This document shows positions 10,581-22,400 of a DNA stretch of 64,000 bases, piece after piece; the first letter of the stretch is position 1, and every line of letters begins with the position of its first letter. This stretch comes from Trichobilharzia regenti. Its lineage: Eukaryota; Platyhelminthes; Trematoda; Strigeidida; Schistosomatidae. The position numbers were made by a program, and so were the translations under genes. Under the pieces are notes generated by a model. It was not told the DNA's origin. It ran no database searches and saw only the letters and a program-made list of their open reading frames with translations. The DNA lies in assembly GCA_944472135.2 (NCBI GenBank), contig OX235265.1:58477112-58541111 (forward strand), read 5' to 3'.

Positions 10581-10848
10581 GAAGTACGACCTAGCAGACT
10601 CTAAGCGGATACTAAGTGTGCTGGCTAATCTGTCCTAATCGCACGCCACAAACAACAATAACACCGCCGGGCCGCAAAGACTGGACATTGATAAGGGACC
10701 TCTTACTGTCTCAAAACAACAGTCAAAAAGGTTGGCAGTGTTCAAGTATATATATGTTTAAAATGCTCTTGAGAAGCACTAATGCCATTGATAAGGCATG
10801 ACAGTGGACAACCAATATTATTTCGAAGGTCATAAGTAACGTGAGAGA

Positions 10849-10884
10849 ATATATATATATACATATATATATAGAGAGAGAGAG
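10849..10884. repeat. compound (AT)n(AG)n microsatellite
   Basis: An AT run with one interruption passes into an AG run. Confidence 0.9.
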
Positions 10885-11639
10885 ACGTGTAGCTGCAACC
10901 CTATGTTCCTCTAGGAACTTAAGGAGACAATAAATATAATATTCAATCGTAATGTATTGTCGACGGTTAGCTAGATCCTTTAGCAGTCGATTTTTGCAGA
11001 CAGGTTAAAGTTCTTGAAAGCACCCAGAAAGTTATCTAATTGTACTAGTTAGTACTTTGCTTCACTGTGAAGTAGGCTTATAAGACTGAATGCTAAACTG
11101 TGAACATTCTTCTACTACCCTGCATGATGACAGTTTGCTAATTCTTTCATCAAAGTGTTTATTCTCCAATAGATGATTGGATAATGACTATTGTACTTGT
11201 TGTGTCAAACCACCTTACTTCGCTTTTACAAGTCATCATTCCAAATTACTGTTTCACAGACATGGCTTTCTTGTCTGTATTAAAAAATCAACTATTATCA
11301 ATCTTGTTTGTAACTTTTATTCCCTTCCACTCAATTATAGATAGTTTCTTGCTCCACTCAGGTAGTAAGTAATATTTCCTGCAGATAGAAGAAAAATTAG
11401 TCAGTCTTCCCTGTCAAACTGTCATTTGCATTCAAAGGTATTCGTCAAGTATAAATTAATACAAATACATATTTTTTTAAAACTATTATCAAAGATTATG
11501 TCTACTAAAAGACAATATGAATTCATTACGAATATTAGAGAATTTGGCTCCACTGTAGATTTCCATTGCTAGTCATCTATAGAATACTAGGTGGTTATTA
11601 AATACTGTATTACTTGTGAATAATTCCTTATGCACATAT

Positions 11640-12080
11640 CATGAGGTACAAGATCTGGGTCTTCGACACTAGTGCCAAGTCAGTTTTTCTATACGGTTCA
11701 GAGGCTTGGCATACGTGTCACCAAAAGCATTTCCAGTAGGCTACTGCAGGCTTTCATCCACACCTAACTTCGCTCGACAATGGAGGTCAGATGACCAGTC
11801 ATAGTGGAGAAACAACCAGGAACTACGGCATAGGACCAGTCAACAACCTATTTTCCAAAAAATGGAGGTAAATTGGACACGCACCGATGTGACCATTGGG
11901 CGATATCAGTTTTGAGGTTGAATAGGAAGTGACGAGTAAAGCATCCGAGAATGAAATGAATGAGGTAGTGTGAAGAGGAGGCTGCTGAAAAAGACTATAG
12001 AGAACAAAGTGAAATGGAGATGTGCTGCTGAAGTCCTATATTCTACAGGGAATCGAAGGGAATAATAATATTATTATTGT
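11640..12080 (+). mobile_element. SR2-like RTE LINE, 3' end fragment
   Basis: Translated pieces match the C-terminal region of SR2-type polyproteins: 'SAKSVFLYGSEAWHT' (near 11,680; YGSETW motif), then 'FSKKWR*IGHAPM' (near 11,860; KWRWIGHTLR region). The 3' end 'tcctatattctacagggaatcgaaggg' is followed by an ATA-type simple repeat. It is 5' truncated and full of stops. Confidence 0.65.
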
Positions 12081-13269
12081 GAAGAGAAATCTCACTTCTT
12101 AGGGAAAGAAAATCTGATAAATGCACTAGCATTATCAAAATTTCTGGAGTACTAATTGTAGTTTTATATCACTGTAAATTATCTTTATTTGCTTTCATTC
12201 ATGAGATACCTACGTGAAATTACTAAATATTAACTATCGATTAAGTTATACATACATTTTTAAATTTTGATTGAGTGTATGAAACAAAGCATGTAATACC
12301 TGATGGGTAACTCTTGATTGAAATGTCTGAAAAAACAGCATGTATATATTCAGTCTGTATTAGGTGTAATTCAGTGTGCATTCTGCCAATTTATATCGAA
12401 CGTAAATAAATAAGACGTGGAACTTTGCATTTTAAGAAGAGTATAAGTAATATGGAATCATATAATCTACTACTGTCTAAATCCTGTCCTCATGTATGCA
12501 TATATATATAAATATATATATGCTTTTCTTCAAAGATTTCTCACTTTTTTCACTTGACTTTGAAACCACCATATATTTGCTATTCAATGTATTGAAAGCT
12601 AAATTATTCGTTAATCATAAAGAATAGTGGCAAAAACATATGACAGGCGATTAACCTTGAATAACCAATCAGATTAGTCGTGTGATGAAAAGGCATTAAT
12701 TGATTCGAAAAACGTATTTAAGGCAAACAAAGGAATAGAAAACAACAAATGCACGATAACAGTTGTTTATATAAAATTATATTTGTTTATATATCTCACG
12801 AAGATCTCGCAATTATTTTCATGAAGGCAATTACTGACAGGTTAAATAAGCTTCTATACGTAAAGTCCGCGAGGCAACTATGTAGATCATGTCTGTTTGG
12901 AATCCATTATATGTTCTAGTCATAATTCTAACTAGGCCTAAGTGTTTAAAACAGTTAATCCCTTTTATAAATTTTGATAGCATTATTAGAAGACGGAGAG
13001 TATCTGAAAAATGTAATGTAATTGCGCTATACATTTCGAACAGTTTTATCACACACTTACAATCCATACCGTCCCTAAGAAAAAGGTTTTCATCAAATTA
13101 CCATATAACGGGTAAATGAATAGTCGGATTTTGAGACAAAGGTTTAATTCGATCATCAGTAGTACCTACTATGCAGCCCAGCTTGTGATTGTGGAAAAGG
13201 CTAAAAATATGCTTCACTTCAAACCTCAAAAGTGCACAAGTGATTATGTCACATCCCAACAATTTACCA
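12081..13269. other. intergenic, no gene seen
   Basis: AT-rich sequence with a short TA microsatellite near 12,501-12,521. Short frames at 12,831-13,119 on both strands overlap each other and have no recognisable content. Confidence 0.5.
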
Positions 13270-13453
13270 ATTTTATTTTTGATTACAGCTTGATTCTAAA
13301 CCGTATTTTTGGCACAAGTATGGAGTTTTCAGCATGGATATCGGTAGGCCATATTTTGCAGGCCGACCATAGATATCAGGTGTGCGTCGGCAGGGCATCG
13401 AACCTCGGACCATGTACATGGTCGACGAGAGTCCTAATCACTGTGCCACCGAC
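13270..13453 (-). repeat. tRNA-derived SINE (third type)
   Basis: On the minus strand it begins GTCGGTGGCACAGTGATTAG (A-box region), followed by a B box (GGTTCGATGCC near 13,400) and a body ending in 'gaatcaagctgtaatc'. The same body occurs four times in the array's X blocks in the opposite orientation (for example 24,468-24,640), where the A-box segment is deleted. Confidence 0.75.
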
Positions 13454-14016
13454 ATACATACATAAGGAGGAGTAAACGCGCTTTGCACGTGAGGGTGGGA
13501 GAGCATATCCCAAAATGGTTAGAAAAACAGATGAATTGTGACAAGCCAATAGATGCAGGTGTCTATAGCTAAACATCTAATCGAGATGAACCATAAGATT
13601 GATGTTAACTCAGCCTTCAAGGTCATCTATGAAAACGGTCAAGGGCATTTACTGAAGTACGCTGAGGCTATAGCTATTCATAAACTTACTCCCCCCCTCG
13701 TGTGCTCAAAAACAGTTTGTTATTACTCTTAACCTACCTGGGTAATCCTTATTTGATTGGACTACCAAATTTTTGTGTTAATTATTCTTAATTCTTTTTT
13801 TGTCACTTTGTTTAATTTAACTTTTCCATATATATTGACTTAACAAGTAAATGTTTGACCAGATTGTTCGAAATGTATAGGCCTAAGTGATAAAAAAAAC
13901 AAGATGGAAATGTAAGCGTAGCTCATGAAGGTTATTACCTATTAACAAAGGGTCAATCGTCCTCTTTCGTCAAGATCGCTTGGCACGTCGTTCGTTTTGA
14001 TAATTAACCATTGTTG
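13454..14016. other. intergenic, no gene seen
   Basis: No coding signal, RNA gene or recognised repeat is visible. Confidence 0.5.
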
Positions 14017-14080
14017 TTCAAGTGTTGGTTTTTAGGGATTTGGTTGGTTTCAGGATTTCATCATGAGCTGTGTACTTGGC
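14017..14080 (-). repeat. inverted copy of the SINE-associated tail block
   Basis: Read on the minus strand, 'catgatgaaatcctgaaacc' and the following bases match 10,185-10,235 closely. This shows a dispersed repeat tail, here abutting an SR2-like fragment. Confidence 0.7.
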
Positions 14081-14094
14081 TTCACATCTGCCTA

Positions 14095-15022
14095 CACGCT
14101 TTCGTCTCCTCTTTACATGACCTCCTCAATATACCCTTGCACTGACAACTACCTCGTTGCTTCCCATACCAGTTTCACTTGAGTGATGGCCTAGCGTGTG
14201 ATATCACTTGAAGGTTTTCTCAGAGTATGGCTAATCCACCTCCATTTCTTCCTGCTTATTTGTTGCACAATCGGATCCTGGTTGGTCCGCTCCCAGAGAT
14301 CCCTGTTGCTGATGTTTTCCGGACATCTGATCTTGAGTAGTATCGAGCGAAGATAGCCGTCGATGAAGACCTGTAGTTTGTTCGAAGTGCCCTTCGTGAT
14401 GCGCCAAGTCTCTGATCCGTATAGTAGCACTGACTTCACATTGGAATTGAAAATTCGGATCTTATTTTGATGATGATCTCCACACAGACTTGAGAGTAGT
14501 AGAGGTTTGCCTTACTTTCCCGATCCTTGCATTGATATCCTCGTCAGTTCCACCTGTAGTTGAAACGATGCTTCCCAGGTAGGTAAAGGAGGTTGCTTCT
14601 TTCAGATTTCTCCCATTTATGGTGATTGTTGTCTGTTGTCGCTGGCCAGGAATCTTCATCACCTCTGTTTTCTCTGTGTTCACCTGAAGTCCTTCCTATT
14701 TTTATGCTTCTTCTGCTAACTTGTTGCTTTTCACTTGCATATCTACCAGTTTGTGGGAAATCAGATATATACCATCGGCGAAATCCAGATCCTCCAAATT
14801 TTTAACGTGGGTCCATGTTATGCCTGTCTCCTCATTGACGCTGTTTGTTGCATTACCCAGTCTACTGCAATCAGGAAAATCATTGGAGATAGCGGGTAAC
14901 CTTGTCTTACTCCCGATGATTGAATAAGGAATTATAAATCCATAAAACAGTTTGTCTGAGTCCAATTGATTCGACCAATGACCCATAATATCAAATGCAT
15001 ACGAGTGATACAGGCTAAACAT
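14095..15022 (-). mobile_element. SR2-like RTE LINE fragment (RT palm to C-terminus)
   Basis: Three minus-strand frames in order cover the palm C box (LEDLDFADGIYLISHK, with FADG where FADD is expected), the following domain (GRNLKEATSFTYLGSIVSTT, then TDEDINARIGKVRQTSTTLKSVW) and the C-terminal YGSETWRITKGT...LLWERTNQ-like...KKWRWISHTLRKPSSD region. The FADD Asp is lost and at least two frameshifts separate the pieces. It is the same family as the remnant at 4290-9955. Confidence 0.75.
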
Positions 15023-15489
15023 AAGGCATTTGGATAATAACCGATATAGAAGGAAGAAATTGAGTGGCTAGAAGATATAAATCAACAGTCTCTGGTTATT
15101 TCCTTGATATACACTATTTCTACGTTACATCCATGAAATTCATCTCACCGGTTACCAATCACTTCCGAAAAACTTGCATCTACTATACCTATTATATTTT
15201 AAAAAGTATACATTATTTTCAAATATTAGGTTCTCATTAAGTCATACGACTGAATATCATTCCTTCCATTTACCAAGAAACAATTTCCATGATAGCTCGA
15301 TTAACACCTTATGTATGGGGTGAGATTCATGGATTTGCACTTGTACATTCTTAGGAGGAACATATATCTGCTAAAATATTGTTTTATTTTTTTTAATCAT
15401 GAATATCCAATGGAAATCTTAAACTGATTTTCCATCGCCATGATAACTGCTGTTAAGATTTGAATAAAAATTATTGCGTGATGTAACTT

Positions 15490-15495
<6 letters not shown>
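15023..15495. other. intergenic, no gene seen
   Basis: Nothing recognisable on either strand. Confidence 0.5.

Positions 15496-15529
<34 letters not shown>
15496..15529. repeat. (AT)n microsatellite
   Basis: An uninterrupted AT run of 34 bp directly before a LINE fragment. Confidence 0.95.
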
Positions 15530-15532
<3 letters not shown>

Positions 15533-15940
15533 CATTATCCCCATTCCTATTCAATCTATCATAGACGTACTAATGGATTCAACCCTTACTCACTTCAGAG
15601 ACTCAGGATTGACTTGCTACCAGGGAGTAATCTCGTTGACTTAAAATTATGCAGGTGATATAGTCCTTCTAAGTAAGAACACTGACAGATTAGAGAGTCT
15701 TCTGAATGCCTTGAGTTCCAATCTGTTAATGTTTGGAATGCTATTCGCTCCCGCCAAATGTAAGATGATGCTAAGGACTGGACTAGATGGACTCCTTGCT
15801 TACATATATGGGGTGAACTGGTAGGGCATGTTGACCACTTCAGTTATTTGGGAAACTGCATCAGCCCCAACGGGTTGATCGCTGACGAAATCTCAGCATG
15901 GATACGGAAGACTGGTTTCGCATATTCCAGTTTATCTGTC
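15530..15940 (+). mobile_element. RTE LINE fragment (RT palm), plus strand
   Basis: This is the same family as the element at 5213-8940 but on the plus strand. It carries 'ccccattcctattcaatc' (motif B end, PLSPFLFN region), 'atgcaggtgatatagtcctt' (catalytic box mutated from YADD towards YAGD) and 'gggaaactgcatcagcccca' (LGxxISPNG). It breaks off at 'ttcgcatattccagttta', where the 3' tail of a minus-strand copy begins. Confidence 0.75.
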
Positions 15941-16985
15941 TGTCTGTTTTCGACATAGAACTTTGCACAAATGTGCGGCAGTTCAAGTCGCCAAACTCCG
16001 TGTAGCACGCGAAGCAAGAGAAGAAAGTACAAGAAAAGCATAATAGAGACAGTGAGCAGAGGTGTGAGACAAAGGCGGAGTAATAACGAAGAACAAAACA
16101 GTTTCATTGGAGATCATAAGTCACAAGGAGTGGATGGATGCATCTGCGCCACTGAGAACGATTTTGAGCCATGTCGCCAATTGTTTCCAACCATAGATTT
16201 TTACCGTCCCGAGGACCCCAGTCTGGAAGTCTACACCTTCCTACGTGGCTTAGACCAACTGTTGTGGATTTCATTGACTGGTGCCAAGTTTTTGTTTGAC
16301 CGCCGCTAGCTTTTTTCCAGCCTGACCCTATATCAGCTAACATTGCTCGTCGAGGAAGGCGATGAATAGGCATACATAACACATGTCCTAACCATCTCAG
16401 TCGATGTAATTTCACAGCCTCGTGGATTGGTTTCCCCTCCTTACCTAGCACTCGACCAAGGCCTAACCTCAATATTGCTGACCCTATTATACCAATTCAC
16501 ACGGGAGATAGAGCGCAAGCACCTATGATCAAAGACAGCTAATCTTTTCATGTCTTCCACTCTCTATGGTCACGTCTCGCAGCCATAAAGGAGGACGGAG
16601 CGAACTGCTGAGCAGTACACTCGCCCTTTGGTCGAAAGCCGGATATCACGTCTACGGCGTAAACTGGCATATGCGAAACTAGCTTTCTGTATCCATGCTG
16701 AGATTTCGTCAGAGATGAACCCATTGGGGCTGGTGGTACTTCCCAAATAAGTGAATCGGTCAACGTGCTCTACCACTTCACTCCCTATTTCTAAACTAGG
16801 GGTTCGAGTAGTCCAGACCTGTTACATTATCTTACATTTGGCGGGAGCGAATAGCATGCCGAACATTCACAGATTGTAACTCAAGGCATTCAGAAGACTC
16901 TAATTTGTCAGTGTTTTCACTTAGAAAGACTGTATCACTTCATAATTTTAAGTCAACGAGATTATTCCCTGGTAGATCAGTCGTA
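15941..16985 (-). mobile_element. 5'-truncated RTE LINE copy, minus strand
   Basis: It has the same 3' tail as the 5213-8940 element (gtctgtctgttttcgacata on the plus strand) and nearly identical 3' coding sequence. Frames at 16,472-16,104 (LGKEGKPIHEAVKLHRLRWLGHVL) and 16,776-16,570 (VEHVDRFTYLGSTTSPNGFI) are separated by frameshifts. It is truncated just upstream of the palm catalytic box, near 16,985. Confidence 0.8.
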
Positions 16986-17039
16986 TCGACACAGAAGCGC
17001 AATTTTAACACTTATACCGTCAACTCTACGACCTGAAAC

Positions 17040-17640
17040 CCTTAGACGAAGATAAAAGAGGATGACTGAAGTCTAAACTTGTTGATATTGCTAACCAATA
17101 CCACATATCGCCAATGGGGAAGCAGATGCTGACCGAAGAGCATAGAATAGCGCTGAAGAAACTATACGAGAACGATGAAATCGTCATATTTAGACCTGGT
17201 AAAGGCTCTGCGGTTGTTATAATGAACAAAGCTGATTATATACATAAAATGACAGTTCTAAACGACAAAGAAAAATTCCAAGTAGACAACAAAAGATGCC
17301 ACAACGTCGTTTGAAAATAGAGTAAATAAATGTCTCAAAGAACTTCTAATGAAGAAACTAATCAACAACGAAACATACAATGAACTGAAGTCAAAAGGTG
17401 TACCCCTGCCGTCAATGTACGGCCTACCGAAAATTCCTAAAGCAAATGTGCCTTTAAGACTAATCTTGTCAATGATCGGCTCGCCATGCCACAAGCTAGC
17501 TCGATGGTTAGCTGATTCTATAGAGCCGATTCCAATTAAATTTGCAACCCATAGTCTGAAGTATAGCTATCAATTTTCCAAGGAAGTTGACAATATTGAC
17601 ATATCAGATTTCTGAGTTCTTCAAAATATTAAATATACAA
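17040..17640 (+). mobile_element. Penelope-like element reverse-transcriptase fragment
   Basis: Two plus-strand frames (17,114-17,314 and 17,349-17,615), separated by a frameshift, give LTEEHRIALKKLYENDEIVI, FRPGKGSAVVIMNKADYIHK and then PLPSMYGLPKIPKANVPLRL, ILSMIGSPCHKLARWLADSI. These are typical of the N-terminal RT region of Penelope-like elements (PK.H/P...PLRPI.S..GSP). The catalytic palm and the GIY-YIG endonuclease are absent; the copy stops near 17,640. Confidence 0.8.
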
Positions 17641-19434
17641 AGGACAGCAAATTTACTACGAATTGCCGAAGCAATTGCAATCAAACGATTTAAACCATAC
17701 TTATGGATACAGAAAGAGAGTGATTAACCTCTCACTTCCGTGGTAACTGAATTTTGATTACAATTAGTCATCTTACTCAGTGATCTCAACTCACTAAACA
17801 AATCTTAATCTCATGAACTTTAACCGCCTTTGTTTTTTGGAGTTGCTATGTGAGCCTACCAACTAACACTGTTCTGTTGATCAATTTTTTCTGTTTTCTA
17901 CCTTACCCCTACCTCCCTTTTCAACCTTAAAAGCGTATAAATTGATGATGAAAACTTAAACTAAAAATTGTAATGCTTTCATTTAGGATGCGTCAATTTT
18001 ATCTCTTCTCTACTACCACTCAAACATTAAAGTGTTATTATCATTTACATAACCGTTGCAATTTCAGGTAGTCTGCAGCTGATGAGAACCTGTGAAATAG
18101 AATATCATTTTATACTGTAAATTTCGTCTTCATTTCTTCATCGAAATTTATCAAGGGAACCAATTGTATGAAATATTACACCATTCCAATTCTAAGTACT
18201 TGCGACCACTCAGTGATACTAGGAATCCTTTAATTTGCATACACTCAAATAACAGATGGGTTGATGAAAATCATGAGGTCTGCTTCCTCCTGATAAAGGA
18301 TCACACAACGCATGTTGCTACAGAATGACGAATGAGGTCTAAATCATTTCAACAATGTACTTTTACCGCCTTACTTCACACTCTAATATGGCAAATTTTC
18401 AAAAAATACAGTCTACTATAACAGCTCTATTGGATGTCACCGAAGTTATAGGCATGTATATACTGACCAAGGCTCGCACAATCTTTCGGCAACCCTGGAA
18501 AAGTTAAAAATAGATCGATTCAAACGGGTTCGTAGAAATTACTGATTGAATACCTTGTGATGAGAGAATTCAACTAATTTTTGAAAACATTCGAGGAATT
18601 GACGGAGGTGCCAGAAACACAAACTGGATCTGAGTGACATGGCTTAGGTCAGAAAGGTTATTTTTCATAAACCTTCACCAACCAGACAGAGGCAACTGGC
18701 TTTCATAACCGGCAGAACTGACAAGAGAACCCAGACGCAGCAAGACATGCTGAATTCGGTACACTGCTAAAGTCAGTGAAAACGAAGTGGGCTTCATATT
18801 TTACAATTGTTATAAGCTATAATGATTAAAAATACAAACAAATATCAAGAGAAATCTACACAAAATTCAAAAGAAGTAATTTACATTCGATAACGAATTG
18901 ACACTTGAGGGAACTGCCGAGGTATTTGGTAAAATCAAAATTTACCTTTTACGTATCAATCCTCATATAATTGTAAAAAATGAACAAGAACAAGACTGAT
19001 TGTCTTGAAAAAGTAGTGTGTAAGCAGATAAGCCGTCAGCATACATGCGAGTCTGACAAGTATAACCTTAAAGAGTAATCAATTGTTCGTCATTACATAT
19101 CCGAGTGACCGTTAGCATTGAAACACACCCCATTTATGTACATTGTAAAAATAATACCTAGTTTTCGGAGCAATAACTACATTGCGATTTCACGTAATGA
19201 ATGATATGGAAGTAAAACATTAGTTTATAACAGTGTGAAGTGCGAGTTTACATTACAATACTTCCAAAGTTACGTAAATCGAAAGACATGAATTATCAAA
19301 TGAATAAATTTGCAAATACCCTATTATGTTGGGTTTTAGTCAGAGAAATATGAATTTTCGAACTCAACTTTAGAGTCTGATATATCCAAGAGGCAACTTA
19401 TGTAACTCAACAAAATTATTTTAATCCACCCATT
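17641..19434. other. intergenic / kinase 3' flank, no gene seen
   Basis: Downstream flank of the minus-strand kinase gene. It probably includes the 3' UTR, but I could not place a convincing poly(A) signal. No other coding signal or repeat is recognised. Confidence 0.5.
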
Positions 19435-22400
19435 TTATCTCCGTCGAGCTCCTCCTGCAGTAGCGTTAACAGAAGCGTCTGCATTGGCGTCACCTTCAGT
19501 TGCAGCACCAGCAGTGGCAGGATCAGGAAGAGCCTGAACGCGGCCTGATGTGTTGCCTGGATCACCATTTAATGAACCCCCGCGAGAGGACGGGCCGACG
19601 GGGCCTCTTTGTTTAAGAATCGTCCAATCGAAAACGTAATCGAACTGATGACTCATCGTTCGAAATAGAATACGAAATAGCTGGCGCAGATACATGTAAT
19701 CTGGAGCCTCATCAAATCGCAGTCCTCTGCAGTAATTTAGGTACATCTGAAATTCGGAAGGATACCCTTTGCATAATACTTCAACGGGTGTCGACATTTT
19801 TTTCTCGCTTATTCTTTCATACTTTTGACGTTTCGTCGTCGCCTACACAGAAACGGGTAGTGAAAGAGCAAAAGGAAAACTTAAAACAAATTAAAACTAC
19901 ATTAACTACACATTCGCAGCATGACGTTAGACTTAAATACGTCAACCTACAAAAAATGCAGATATTTTACAGACTAACTGTTGGAACTTGAAGTATCAAC
20001 TTCAAGGAGTTCGTTAGACAAACGCATTTTAACAAATCAAGATAAGTCCTACTAAAGCCACTAGGAGGACATGTTTTGGGGACACCTGAAGGTAATTGAA
20101 TAATAAACATATGGTTTGAATAATAATGTGTAGACCAGTATCCTTCTAGTTTAGTTATTAGTTAGGCTAGAAGACGTAATAAGTAGTACAAAATTACTAA
20201 TGAACTGTGCGGTGAAATGCCAAACCAACATTGCCGGTTAGATTAATCACTTTCAACAATATTACTAGTTACAAAGTGGATCTTAATTACCTCACTTTTA
20301 TCCCACACATTCTTAAGCCATTTACGGGCAGGGATCTGATTAAGTTCTATTTAATGATATCAGTAAAACCACAGTCAATTGAAAGTTCAAGTGACAGTAT
20401 GCGATATACCTGTGTATTTTGCATTACACCTACTTTTAAAAAAGATTTACAAGCAATGAAAAGCTAACGAACACTGAACCAACGTCTACATCGGCAACCA
20501 GTAATCAAACTAAATCACAACAGAACTTCACATAAGTCTGAAAGTTTCAGTCTTGAGAAAGGACGGGATCGCTCGTTAGGACCATAAGGTGCGTTAGAAT
20601 TAGTTATTAGAAATCGTAGCACTGTGTATAGTTGACTCCATGTTTTGATTCCTAAACTTTCCTAGTTTATTTCCATATCATTATTTTTTCCATCTACTTA
20701 AAAATATCTGATTACAGATAAGTTAAATAAGGCTGTTTAGCTTAGCTAACATTCCACGCACGAATTAATGTGATCGGTTTAAAGCATAAAGAACTTACGC
20801 GTAAACCCTGCCAAGGTAGACAGCCACGATTGAAATACATCAACACGTAACCCAGAGACTCCAGATCGTCTCTACGAGATTGTTCTATACCCAGATGTGC
20901 ATTAATACTAGCATATCTGGCGGTTCCTGTGAGATTTTTATCTTCTCTGCGGAAAATTATTAAATTTAAAAAATTACCGATAGATAATATGACGCCCCGT
21001 GCGCACATCTCTGTAACGTTTGGCCAATCCAAAATCAATCATGTATACTTTGTTACAATGACGCCCGATACCCATGAGGAAATTATCAGGTTTGATATCA
21101 CGATGAATCAGATTCTTGTTATGAACATGTTCGATTCGAGCTAGCATTTGATCAGCAAGCATCAGCACAGTTTTCAGAGTAAACCGCCGACAGCAAAAGG
21201 TGAATAAATCCTCCAAACTGGGACCTAGAAGGTCCATTACTAATACCCAATAGGTCCGGCACGTGCCGTACCACCTGACTAATTGTATTTACTGAAAAAC
21301 TAGCTTACCTTGCTTGAGGTATACCAACTGCACCTGCGAGAAGTCTATATACTTTGTGTTCAAACTGAAGTTGCGGATGTTTAGCATATATATTCTCCAC
21401 TTTTATAGCAACCTCCTAAAACGAGAACCGTATAAATACCAACCACGAACAATACTAAGATAAATACGTAAACAACAAAACAATTACTATCTCATTTAGA
21501 AGCACTATCACATTTCTCAAGCACGTGTCGAGAAGACAAAAAGATACTCTACATGCTTAAATAGAAAAATTATGAGGTGAGTTTATGAACATTGTGCAGC
21601 TCTGGTACCGAGGTCTAACTTGCTGCTAAAACCAGTTATATAGTAGACAGCGGCGTCAAAATTCTACACACCGATAGTGGTTTGGATGTGCAGATACCTA
21701 CAGATTCTTAAGAGTAGTCCAACATGTTACAACTTTTAACAGGATACAATTACTGTGACATACACGCGGAGGAGAATCCTTTGGACAAACACGGCAACCG
21801 GCAGTTATGATGACCCAGAATTTAGGACTACACAACCACCAACCTAGTATTTACGAACCATAGTAAAATGAAATGATGTGACTGAGAGCCTTTGGGAAAG
21901 GAATCAACGAGTTTGACAGCAACCAGGCAATAACAATCATACTGTCTTCGTTGACCTCGACGGTCGATTCTCCCCAAGTTTCATATTATTTAGTCATCTC
22001 AAAACTCACTACTTTTGTAACCACTTCTGTAGACAATTTAGAAGTCTTCTCTACGTACACATAATTATCTGACCTAGATTAAAACCAAGGAATGTATTTA
22101 TATGGACACAACTACGCGACCAAACGTTATGATATGAGAAACTGCACCCGCTAGTGTCTACTGCACTACTCAGTCTTAGAAATTGGGTCGTCATTCCAGC
22201 GTGCAACTAATGATTAAAGGCTGGAGTTAGTATGTCAGCAAAACGTTGATGGATGAAATAAAATAACTTGTCACGAGTAACGTAATTCAACTGATTTCTT
22301 ACAATCTCGTTTTCGGTGACGCGACAGTAAAATCGAAATCAGAACTACACAGCCTTTCATGTTAGCTTAGAAGTGTTTATAATCTTTGGGTACAACTGCT

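Noticed and set aside
15941..16985. Twin-priming inversion as the origin of the back-to-back RTE pieces
   Set aside because: Twin priming inverts the 5' part of an insertion, whereas here the opposite-strand piece lies beyond the 3' tail of the minus-strand copy.
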